Source: Undaria pinnatifida (taxonomy: Eukaryota; Sar; Phaeophyceae; Laminariales; Alariaceae). From it: DNA of 64,000 nucleotides. The notes below the pieces were generated by a model. The model did no database searches. It was not told the DNA's origin and saw nothing but the letters and a program-made list of their open reading frames with translations. The position numbers and the translations under genes were made by a program. Location of the stretch: the NCBI GenBank assembly GCA_012845835.1, contig JABAKD010000004.1, forward strand, positions 6,739,765-6,803,764. The letters run 5' to 3'. Shown piece after piece: positions 20,617-32,900 of the stretch; the stretch's first letter is position 1; every line of letters starts with the position of its first letter.

Positions 20617-23600
20617 GTGAGCAAAGGAGAACTCGCTACTGATGGCCCCGTTTAAGGCCCCCCACGATAAGAGAAATCGGTACAGCATCTATCTGTAGTC
20701 CAGGAGACCTTCGTGGCAACATAAGCCACCTCAAACTCATCTACGCCGTTGTTTACCACTTTGAGGGACCTCGTTCCTTGTAGCGGACGTAACAGTCACC
20801 GTCGAACATGTACCGGTCGCCCGGTGGCGTATCAGGTATTCCTCGAACCTCCCTTATGCCACATTTTCAGGGAGTACATACACAACAAGAACTCGCGTAC
20901 GAACCCGGTCTACGACCCAAGTAGCCCACTCCAAACGTTAACTCACACTATAACAAGTGGTATTATTGATTGTTTCGTGGATGCTGAATTCCACACAGAC
21001 GCCTGGTTTTGTTCCCCTCAATGCGGGTGATACAGTTTCCGGGCGCAGAACAAGATTGAACGTCTTAGTCCTGTTGACCCTCGCATTAGCAAGGGAGTCA
21101 CCGACCTGTATCCTTCACGAGGGTGTACACACCCCGCAGCACGCGGAATCGAGGTATCACACGCAGCTTGCAAAGCTAAGTTTTGACGATAAAAAATTCT
21201 GTTTGATCTCACAGCTAACTAACGTGTATTTTTTTTATATTTTTCAATATGCTTGGTAGGTCAGTTTCGTGAGTTCGAGCACCCCTGAGTGCACACTCGT
21301 CTAAATTCGCAGGGTTTTTTCTCGCGCACAAACGTTTTGCGGAAAGCGCAAGAGCGTGAGAGTTAACAAACAACACTCGATGGAAAATCGACGACCACAG
21401 ACAGCGGGATTGCTGAACGCTATCTATGCGTGGCGAAAGTTGAGAGACGCATGCTACGGTAGAGGTGCACTTTTTTTCTTCTGAGGTTCCTCACATTAGG
21501 ATCTTAAGACCTCTCCCACAAGCTGATTGAGAGAAAAATAAAACTGCTGCCGGATGCAAATTCCATGGCCTGGGTGCACAACGAGAAAATGAAAAAAACC
21601 CCGGCGTATTTCCGACAATTTCGGGTTAAGGAGCCCCGTCCTTCAGAAAACATTTGAGGCGAAATGTGCTACCTCTATCGTACCATGCGTCGAAAGTAAG
21701 AATCGGGGGGGGGGGAGAAGGGACGACACATACATGTGACCATGGCTTGTTCAGAAGCTGGAAGGTAGAGTTGTGAAAAATGGTCCCTTAAGTTGAACCC
21801 GAACGATCCCAAACCGTAACACAGGGGGTTGCAAATCCTGCGAGGGGGGCTCTTTGGTTAAGGTTGATCCTTAATCCTGGAAGAAGCAAGCCAGTTTTCA
21901 TTGCCACACATACCCCACCCGCCCCACACAGCGATAGATATCACCTCCCCCTCCAAACTCTCCACATCCACCACCATCCGGCCCTGTCGGGCACGGACAC
22001 GAGGTTGATGCGGCTGTGCCACCACAGCCAGGCCGGGAGGGCCCTCTCTCTCGGCCCTGCTGTTTTGGGCTACTACTGCTACTTCTGCTGTGTCTTGTTC
22101 GCGTTTGTCGCCACATCCGTGCTCTTGTCCTTGGTTTTGTGTGTCGCCACACGCCCGCCCTTGTTTTACTCATCATGTAGACTATGCGTCCCGCGTTTTC
22201 CGTTTCAGTCGTGCGCAGCCGCGTCCTAGCGGCAGATGGCAACCACGTGTGAAAGGCTGCCGGACAGCAGCACGGGTGATGAAGTTCTATGAGGGGGCGC
22301 GCACGTGCGTGCGCACACGGTGGTACTGCTCCAATGCATCTCGAGGACTGCCCACACAAAATGAATGCTGTCTGTCCCCCAGTTTCTATGGCCCATCCCG
22401 ATCTACGAAGAAGGCGCATTGATTTCTGCTATGTTACGCAAAAATATTGCCGGAAATTGCCGTCAAGATTTTTCCCAGAAAACTCGTGGTGGTCATACTC
22501 TTACAGCAGTGACGGAGGGAAAAACATTTCCAATTACGTACATCGCAGGCTTTATAGCTATCGGACCTGGAAGGCGTTATACACTCTCCATTTACTCTTC
22601 TACAACCACCCCAACATAGTTCCGAGAATTGGCGACCACACATTTTCTCCACCTACCTCGAAAAACGCGTCGGAGATTTTTCATGTTTTACTACTACAGC
22701 TGTTATTATAAAAATAAAAATATATAAAAATAAATACACTCCAGCTGTGAGATCGAACATTTTGTCGAAACTCATATTTGCAAGCTGCGTGTGATACTCC
22801 GATCGCGCGTATTACGGGTTGTGTGTCCTCATTAGGAAAATGTTAAGGACTTTAGTGGGGTATTAGTCCGTTTGACCACTTGCAACTGGTTAACCAATAG
22901 CTTACCCAAACTAAGCCTTATAACACTCTCCCCCCCTGGAACGGCGGGATAGCAGGTCGGCCGGATACACGGCGGACCTGTCTATATCCAAGTCGTTTCA
23001 TTTCCTGGGCATACCGGGGAGAGTATTTTTCAAGTTCGACATGGGGAAAATCTGAAAAGTTTATTGTTGTGGACGGTGGGGATCGAACCCACGACCCAAA
23101 AAACCCATGGTCTGTCGACGACGCCATTTGTTAAGGAATTAGTGGGGTATTAGTCCGTTTGACCACTTGCAAAGGTTAACCAATAGCTTACCCAAACTGA
23201 GCCTTATAACACTCTCCCCCCCTGAAACGGCGGGATAGCAGGTCGGCCGGATATACGGCGGACCTCTGTCAATATCCAAGCCGTTTCATTTCCTGGGGAT
23301 ACCAGGGAGAGTATTTTTCAAACTTGTTCGACATGGGGAAATCTGAAAAAGTTTATTATGGTGGATGTGGGGATCGAACCCACGACCCAAAAACCCATGG
23401 TCTGTCGACGACGCCATTTAGGTCGGCGACTCCCCTTGCAACTACAGTGTATGTAGCTATCAGGGTCAACGGGGTGATATTAGGCAGTCTGTGCGCGGAA
23501 GCTATAAAACCCGTTTCTGAGGGGGACAAAATCTGACAGCTGTGGAAGGAAATGCATCAGTTTATCAAGTGAATCCTGTAAGTCGAATATCCGGTAAGGG

Positions 23601-26600
23601 GAGGGCGGAGTTTTGAAGGACGTGGGGGCCTGGTTTTGATCAAAAGGGAGCTTTGTTGGGAGGGGGGGGGGGGGGACGGGTGGGGCAGGTCAATTTGTGC
23701 GTGGAAACTATAAATATTTCTTGTGGGGGAGGGGGGGGGTGTGTGGCGGGGGGGAGCGGGGGCGGGGGGGGAGGGCTTCAGGTCGCATATATGTAGGGGT
23801 TTGCTATACGCGTGGTGCTAGGTCTAGGCGATGGTGCGGGTGGTGGGGAAGGAGGGGGCGTTGGGGGCGGGAGTGGGTGGGAATGTAAGATGTTGACCTT
23901 TTTCGCACTTCTTCAGCATTTATTTTTTTTTCTTCCGGCCCAGGGTCTTTTCTCGTGCCCTCGGCCGCGGGGCACGCAGGGGACCAATTTCTACGCCACA
24001 GCGCAAGTGCGGGCCCCGGCTGAGGTCCGTGGGGCGTGCTCTGGGCCCTCGAAGCCAACTTAACCAAATGAAGGGGGTCGTTCGGACTTGACACGATATG
24101 GCATTGCCTCGCAGTTGCCACGAAAAACCTACAAAAATCGTACGACTGTTTGTTCATCCGCATTCGAGTGTTTGCGTTGAAAAAACAATCACTAAAAATT
24201 CTTCCATCAAGCTGGAAAATGGCCAGATTCACTCCGGCATGCTTTTGGTTGTGTTTGCGGTGAACGAATCGCTGAAAAGGCGTGCACGGCCTCCATATCA
24301 CAGGCGGGGAGCTGGGAGGCAGCATCAACTTTTAAATTTAGACATGGGTGCAGTAGTACCTATTTATAGACTCACCGACAGGGGCAGGCCTCTAGCACAC
24401 AACATCAGACAAACAGCAGCCCAGCAGCAGCAACTGCTGCGCAGTAGCATCACAGCAGCCGCTGCCGCAGTAGCAGCAGCAGCAACAGCGGCGGGGTCAG
24501 GGACGCAGGTGGCTGTGGCTATGGCCCCGCCAGATGAGTTGCGGCACATCAGCTCGGCTCGGCCTGGCTCGATCACCACGATCACCATATCAACAGAACA
24601 GCCAGTTTATTATATATTTTTTTCGAAACAAACGCAGGAGACACCAACCGCAGCCGCAGCACAATAGCCGCCGCCGCACAGCAGCAGCAGCAGCAGCAGA
24701 AGCAGCAGTAGCGGCGGCGGCCGCCGTGCGGCATGGGTAGCGGTGGCGGTGGAGGCTTCGGCGACGGCGTTGTGGTATACCGACGGTGGTTGACAAAATC
24801 AGCATTGGATACATGACGAGCAGCAGAGAACCAGACCACATCGTAGAGAGCGCGGGAGCGCTGGCTCACTAGCACCTACCCATAAGGTTTCGCGTACGCA
24901 CCATACTTCCCCAGCTACCCTTTGTGCCTCCGTATCAAGGTTGGGTTGTGTCTACCGCTGCCAAGCACAGCGCAGAGCGAGCAGTGTCTGCTGTGTGCTG
25001 CCGTGTGGGTTGTGCTCTCGTGCCCTCTGATTGTTGTGCTGTTGTGCCTGGAGAGCAACGGTGTTAAGCTCGGTATTTTGTAGGCCAATCGTATGAGCAG
25101 GTCGTCATTGATGGAGGTTACACAATATTTTCGGCACACACACAAGTTTCACGTTTCACACTTGTTGTACGAGTAGTTCAATGACACATGACACACTCTC
25201 GATCAGATACTAAACACTCAATCTCACCAAAATCTCACCAAAACATTGTTATTTGATTCAGAGGTATGTAGTCATGACCCCATGAATGAAGCCAATCTTG
25301 TTACTTTTAGCAACACGTATTTAGCATTTTGCTACCGGTTCCAAAAAAAGGGTTATTAGACTATTATGCATACTGAAGTCTGGTTCTGTAGAGTAGGTTC
25401 TGCAGGCGTTTTTTGTGTTGGCAGGCTATCGCTTCCTTTCCGCCAACGTTTGCAGATTCCCCGGTGCCGCTGAAGACTCCCTTTTTCTGTGTACGAACAC
25501 GTCCTATATAAATAAATCTTCGATCTCACAGCTGGAGTGTATTTTCATTTTTCATAATACATGTACATGTAGTCTACACTTAGACTATAGGTATTGGATA
25601 TGATTAGCCTGTAAACTGCTGTGTATCATATACCAACTTATTACGTAAGGTATTCCGCACATACCGTCCGCATGATCGCCTCCCAACCTATGCCAAGCGT
25701 AGTATGACAAACGAAGTAATGTAATTGAGCGCGTGTACACTAAGCGTTCCTTTCAAAACAATAACGATTCACATTTCTCCCTTTCGTTCTCAATGGCGGT
25801 GACATTGCATGACCACATCACCTCTCCTGTTGTATTTGGCAATACGAATGTATCTCTTTCTTATAATTAATTAGCGATGTCAGAAAATAATGGTATCTAC
25901 ATGATACCTCTATCGATTGAAATATTCTATCTTTCGATCCATGTACAAAAACAAATTATGAAGCTTTTAACACGTTGTTTAATACGAACACCTAAGAACT
26001 GGTACTTGTATGCATACTACATGTAACATCAAACCTTCTAGAAAAGTAAACATTACCAGGCGGGTGATATAAAGGTGTGTCTTGTGCTGCAACCGTCAGA
26101 TTCGTCCCCTTAAAGGGTTTATAGTTTCCGCGCACATATTGAAATGCTCGCCCCCCAGCCCCCCCCCCCCGATCCCTCTTGTTCAAACGCCCCACCTGAA
26201 ATCAAAATCTGCCAGAGTAGTAAACACTACCAACCAGCTGATATCATCTCATTATCCATCTAGCCATTCATGCCGTAGCTCCAAATCATCTCCGCCCTCC
26301 CCCCCACCCCGCCTTTGTTCCCTGCCCAGTTCGTTCAAACGCCCCACTTACAATCGAAATCGGCCAGAGTAATAATCACTTTTAAGCAATTGATATCATG
26401 TCATTATCTTTCTAGCCATCCATGACGTAGCTTTAATTCACCCCCCCCTCCCCCCCTCCAACGCCCCCTCCTTCCACACACCCCGCACGATCGCCTAGAC
26501 CCAGCACCGCGCATATAGCAAGCCCCTACATATATTATTAATACGCGCGATCGGAGGATCACACACAATGTTGCGAACATCAGTGTCGACCAAAACCTTG

Positions 26601-29600
26601 ATCTTATAGCTGGTGTGTATTTTTACAATATATGTGACCTAAACCTCTTGAACCCCCCCCCGCTCCCCCCCGCCCCCCCTTTTTTTTCTTTTTTTCCTCG
26701 CTTTCTCTTGATCTAACGCCCCACCTAATATCGAAATCCGCCAGAGTAATAAACACTTCCAGGCCCTGGATATCTCCTCGTTATCTTTTTAGAGCCGTCC
26801 ATGCCGATGCTGCGATTCCCACCCACCCCCGCCCCTTCCTTCCCCACCACCCGCACCATCGCCTAGACCTAGCACCACGCGTACAACAAACCACTACATC
26901 TATGCGACCTAAAGCCCTCCCCCCCAGCCCCCTGCCGCCCCCGCCACCCCCCCCCCCACCCCCTTCCCCACAAGAAGGATTTATAGTTTCCACGCACAAA
27001 TTAACCTGCCCCACCCGTCCCCTCTCCCCCCCCACCCCCCCTCCCGCCCCCCTTTTGATGAAAACCAGGCCCCCACGTCCTTAAAAACTCCGCCCTCCCC
27101 TCACCGGATATTCAACTTACAGGATTCACTTGATAAACTGATGCATTTCTTTCCACAGCTGTCGGATTTTGTCACCCTCAGAAACGGGTTTTATAGCTTC
27201 CGCGCACAGACTGCCTAACATCACCCTGTTGACCCTGATAGCTACTACACTGTAGTTGCAAGGGGAGTCGCCGACCTATATTTTTAATGAGGACACACAA
27301 CCCGTAATACGCGCGATCGGAATAGCATCACACAGCTTGCAAAGATGAGTTTCGACAAAATATTCGATCTCACAGCTGGAGTGTACATTTTAATTTTCAT
27401 AATATCCAAGATTTGAGACCTCTGCTGTGTTGTTGTTGTAGTTGTTGTTCTCACATCAACTGGCATAGTCAAGTCCGTGGTCATAGGACAGGCTCCAGTC
27501 ACTCAGGAGCTAAGGAATACCCCAGGGAAAAACACAAAAACCTAAGGTGTTACACGCATATATCACAGCTAGCTGACGCAATTCATACCTCCACCAGAAA
27601 CATATAAAAGTGAAATCGGGAGTCAGTCTTCGATGTGCCAGGTCCATACCGGTGCATACGTCTCATTACTCACGCCTGGAGAAACCGACTATACCGCTTG
27701 CCACACGAGAAAGACTACCACGAATATATTAAACGTAGTATCTATCACTACGCATACTACGCACGACAGACGCAAGTCAATTAGAGAAAGAAACATAGAA
27801 AATAAAAGAAGATATAGGAAATGAAAGAAAAAGAAAAAGCGAAACAAAAAAAAACAAAAAAAGAAAGGGAAGAAAAGAAAAAGATAAGAGAAGCAAGAAA
27901 AGACAAGACAAGAAGAGGAAGAAAAGAAAGGAAAATAGAAAAAAAGAGAAAAAACTGAAGAAGAAAAGAAAGAAAAAATGCATTTTAGCAGACCCTAGGA
28001 ACTGACTAAAGACGGCATTGGGCTCATAGAGGGTTTCAAGTGCATCATCAATGGCACTGGGGAGAGAACGCAAAATGGCGAAAAAGTCAAGGCGGTTTTA
28101 TGCTATCTTGTGACGGCCATTAGAAGGCCCACAACTTTCAAGACGACGATGGATAAACCCAGACTTCAGTCGCTTCGGCATGACGCCCCCTCTTCCCCCC
28201 CCCCCCTTCCCCCCTTCCCCCTGCCCCCGGCCGGTTAGAGATGACAACGGTGGATGGCGCTCAAGCAGCCTCTGCGCGTCGCTCTGCAGCTTTGCGTCTC
28301 TCCGTTTCATGCCAATTCAGCAAGAACAACTCGGCTCCCTCCTCTACTCGTCGAAACCATCTGCCAGCCTTCTGAGCAGCCTTTCGCCATCGTTCGAATT
28401 TCATTCCATAGACCGACATATATTTCCTCCTTCAGATGATCCATCCAGTATTTCTCTTGCCCCCCTGAGTAGCCCTTACCCCCAACAACTCACCAAACAT
28501 CACCCTCTGTGGCAGACGCTCCTCCCCCATACGTGCTACGAATCCAGCAAACAAAATCCTCCGTTTGCGCGCTATCGCCTCTATGCTCTCGGAATCTGTC
28601 TTGGCAAGCGCGTCGGTGTACGATACGGTGTGGTCGTCGCGCTTCCGTTTCCGCCATCATAGGCATCGGAGGAGCATGGAGCGGTGAATCCGTCGTAGCC
28701 TGTCATAGTCAGGCTTCTTCGGGCTCCACGTCATGCAACCGTAAAGCAGTGTCTCGACCACCTCAGCTTTCAGCAACCGCACCTTCAACCGTAAGCGCAC
28801 ACCCGGGCGATCATAGATTTCCATCTTGTACCGCTGCAAGCACGCCCAGGCCCTCTGCAGACGCCGCGTTATTTCAATGCTAAGCTTTCTGTCTGCGGTG
28901 ATAGCCCCGCCCAAGCACACAAACTCGATTGTTTGTGTGTATGCCTGGCCGGCTGCATTGATTGTGAAGGACACCTTTCCCCCGCCTTTGGTTTCCAGGC
29001 ACATTATCTCTGTTTTGCCTCGGATACTGTAAGCCCGAAGGACGAGCACGCAGTCACGATCACCGTTATCATCCTCTCCAGCCCTTCTGATCGCGATACG
29101 ATGCCCGCATCGTCCGCGTACAGCATACCCCACAATCTCTGCACCTCCTCCCCCTCCTTCCCCCTCCGTTCGTCGACTTTGCCTGTGCGTGAAGTGCCCT
29201 TCTTCTCGCCTTCCTCCTTTCGTTGGAGCTGCACCATGCTGTCCGTGGTTTGTACGTATGTATCTATAGTCTACCCGTATAGTCTATATAGTCGACGCGT
29301 ATATGTATTTTATTTTTCTCACACTTCTACATTCCAGCTTCTGGATAAGCCGTGGTCACAGGTGTCGTGCCTTCTTCCCCCCGGTTCTTGCCTTCAATTT
29401 TTATCGGACATAGATTTCAGCAATGCCACTGCTCGTCGATTGTTCATCGAGAGTTGTTGCTAACTCACGCTCTCGCGCTTTCCGCAAGTCAATTTGTGCA
29501 CAAGAAATATACCTGATACGAGTATATAAAATAGACCCTGGTACAAGCTACACTGTAAACCGAAGGGGAGTCACCGACCTATATCCACCGGTCGCCCCGG

Positions 29601-29876
29601 TGGCGTATCAGGTTTTTCTCGAGCCTGATATAGGTCAGTTTCGTGAGTTCGAGCCCCGCCGAGTGCATACTCGTATAAATTCGTTGGGACTTTTTCTTGT
29701 GGACAAATTGACTGGCGGAAAGCGCGAGAGCGTGAGTTAGCAACGTTCGATGAAAAATCGACGAGCAGTGGGATTGCTGAACCCTATGCGCGATACAAAT
29801 TGAAGGCAAGAACCGGGGAGGAGAAGGGACGACACCTGTGACCACGGCTTGTCCAGAAGCTGGAAAGTAAAAGTGT

Positions 29877-29910
<34 letters not shown>

Positions 29911-32900
29911 ACTGAGGACACCTCCCCGTAATACACGTGATCCGAGTATCACACACGGCTTGCAAATATTATGAGTTTCGACAAATTCTTCGATCTCACA
30001 GCTTGAGTGTACTTTATTATTTTCAACATAATATATACTACTCTGCTGAGACTTCTTCTGCTTGCTAAGTTCCTCATCGATAAACGACAAGTAACATGTC
30101 TGTTGTACTACAATAGCAATTTACAATTTATACCAGAGGATTTTAAGTGTTGTCAAGTACTGCTGCCTGTAACGATATACTGTATCATAAAAATGAAAAT
30201 ACACTCCAGCAGCTGTGAGATCGAATATTTTGTCGAAACCCATCTTTGCAAGCTGTGTGATACTCCGATCGCGCGTTGTGTGTCCTCATTAAGGATATAG
30301 GTCGGCGACTTCCCTTGCAACTACAATGTAGCTATCATCAGGGTCAACAGGGTGATGTTAAACAGTTGGTTTCTGACAAATATCATCTATCTGTAATATT
30401 TGTTACTGACTCTTTCTGACGTCAGTGGTGGTCACACGCACCCCCAGTACCCCTGATGATTATTTTATTTTATTTTTCTTCTTGCGGGCGTGGGTACATA
30501 TTATAGGTGTACAGAGGTGTGCGTGATAACGAATATTCTGCGGGCACCCTTCAGGACCCAGAATAAAAACGAACCAAGGACATAAATCAAGAAAAACAAC
30601 ACGCACCTAGCAAAAAGCAGATGGTTTCACACTCAACCCGCGTCGGTGCGGAACGCCACCACCGGAGGGAAAGGAGCGTTGCTGCCTACTGCCCTGCGCT
30701 CTACTTACTGTGTCTACGACGGCGGTGTCCATACCGACATCATGGCCACAACCTCTTCAAGGGTACCCAACAAACGTAACTCAGATCAACGCCAAAAAAA
30801 TGAAAAGGGGAAAAGACGGACGAAGCAAACGGGACCGAACATCAACGAACGGGAGATTCGTTTCAGCAAGAACCAGCATGCTTGTCCAGAAGGTCGACGA
30901 GGGTAGAAAAAATCCTATAATATAACGGGTACGGGTTGACCTGGAACGTAACAATCGGTCAGTGATCAAAAACAAGAGAAAAAATAACAACATTGTTAAA
31001 TGTTAGGGTTGGGCCATGGCAGCTCCAGCCAGGAAAGTGGACCCGGCCAAAAAGCATTGTTTCGGCGACGTCCAAACCGATCGTGGCTTCGCCGGGACAT
31101 GTCCCCCCCGGCCAACAAGTGACGCGGTCATGCCGTACGTAGTCGTCGTATGAGGGCTTCGTTGAAGGCACCCGACTAGAGGCTCGTTTTCGCGCGAGTT
31201 GGCTTCTTCACCAAGATTGAAATCTGCGTCGATTTTGGACATGTTTCAAAGGCGATTTGGCGATAGATTGACCAAAAAAAGGGGAAACGAGGATTGGCGG
31301 ACATGGCCCATGCTGATGCAGGAGTGTGCGGACTACTATTCACTGCTTCAACCTTTCGACCTTCAATTCAATTCAATCCAATTCAATTCAATTCAACGTA
31401 CATAATGAACCGTTTGTTGGAAAAATGACGTTCTACTCAAAGAAGCGTGTTGAAGTTGAATACGAGTAGCGCGATGCGAAAGCACAAATCACAGCTTCAT
31501 TCAGGTGCATCCGAAATATGGAAAAAGCCCCGAACTTTGGAGTAATTGTGATCGATGTTTCTTCGGGGCGGTATCATACCATTGAATATACTTCCGGCGT
31601 CCCCGATGCTTACACTCATGATTTCACAGGGTAGGCTCCCACCAGCATACTCCAAACTCTAGAAAACAAACATGAAACAAACAAAAAAATACGAGACCGT
31701 GTGCCGGTTGTAAACGTCAAACTACAGTGTACAGTAGCGGCTACGGTTTAAGAGAGGGTCGGTACAAGCCAATTTCTCTCTCTTAAATCCGGCTTTCTCT
31801 CATACCGTCTCGGCTACGGTATAAGAGAATATTATCTTAAAATGATGTACGATTTAAGAGAATATTCTCTTACACCGTAGCCGAATCGAAAGCGCGCCAG
31901 AGAGAGACGCTCTTGTCCGAACTATATGGCGTAGGAGGCCGTAGAGAGTGTACCATTCAATGTCGCGTAACGCAGCAAGCGTTACCACGTCGGGCTACCT
32001 CCAAACACCGCTCATTCTCTTGGTTGGCGAGCACGTGGACCCAAGTACGTGGTGCGCTTTTGGTGAATCTGCGCTTGGAAAATAAATCATCGTCGAGTCA
32101 TGCGATGCACATTTTGCTCGTGGACACGCTAAGTGGGTACATACAGCAGTAGTAGTGGTTTTGTTGTTTTATAGGTTTTTTTCATGCTCCCACCTCTTCT
32201 AGAAGGACAACACGAGGCTACGAATGCACCAGCACTCAAGAAAGACGCACCCGTTTACACACTACACCCCTTCCTCCCACCGTACCCTCAACACAACACC
32301 CTCAACCTCTCATCCCATAGATTTAAACCCCCGACAAAACACGAGTCAACGAAAAAAAACTTCACATTATCAAGACATCTCTCGCCCTACAATTAACGCA
32401 AACCCAAGAAACTAACGCTACCCTCGCGACCTGTCAGCCTGAACACAATCTGTGTGTGTGTGATGTGTGTGTCCACGTGGTTTCCAAATGGTTCGATTTA
32501 AGAGAAAATCTCGGAAGCAATAGGAATTCTCTCTTAAATCGATTTTGATTGGTGCAAGCCAATTCCTCTCTCTTAAATCCGTACTTTCTCTTAAAAAAGT
32601 TCTCTTAAACCGTAGCCGCTACTGTAGTACGTCTACGACTGCTTCTTCTGTGGAACAGTGCAGGGGCGGTATCACAATTCACAGGGAGCCCAAAACATCA
32701 GGGGCTCCCAGGGGCTCTCTTCTCGACCCCTCCCCGTTCCCCTGCTGTTCTGGGCACCCTCCCTGCTCCTCACCGTGTATTTTGTTGGGGTTCTAATATG
32801 ACATTGTTCAAATTATTCAATACTATAGACTGCTACTACTGTAGCTAGAGTTGCCAACACCCGGGTAGATACCCGTGTACACCCAGAAAGAGTAAATTCA

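Noticed and set aside
20382..20642. Cys-rich frame overlapping oxygenase exon 1
   Set aside because: Out of frame with the exon that has the targeting signal and the FDWKKQ junction; no domain recognised.
23080..23405. tRNA-like sequence (B box ggttcgatcccc on the - strand, twice)
   Set aside because: The T-arm is perfect but no acceptor stem or ordinary anticodon arm can be paired, and it sits inside a repeated element; treated as part of the TRIM/SINE-like unit.
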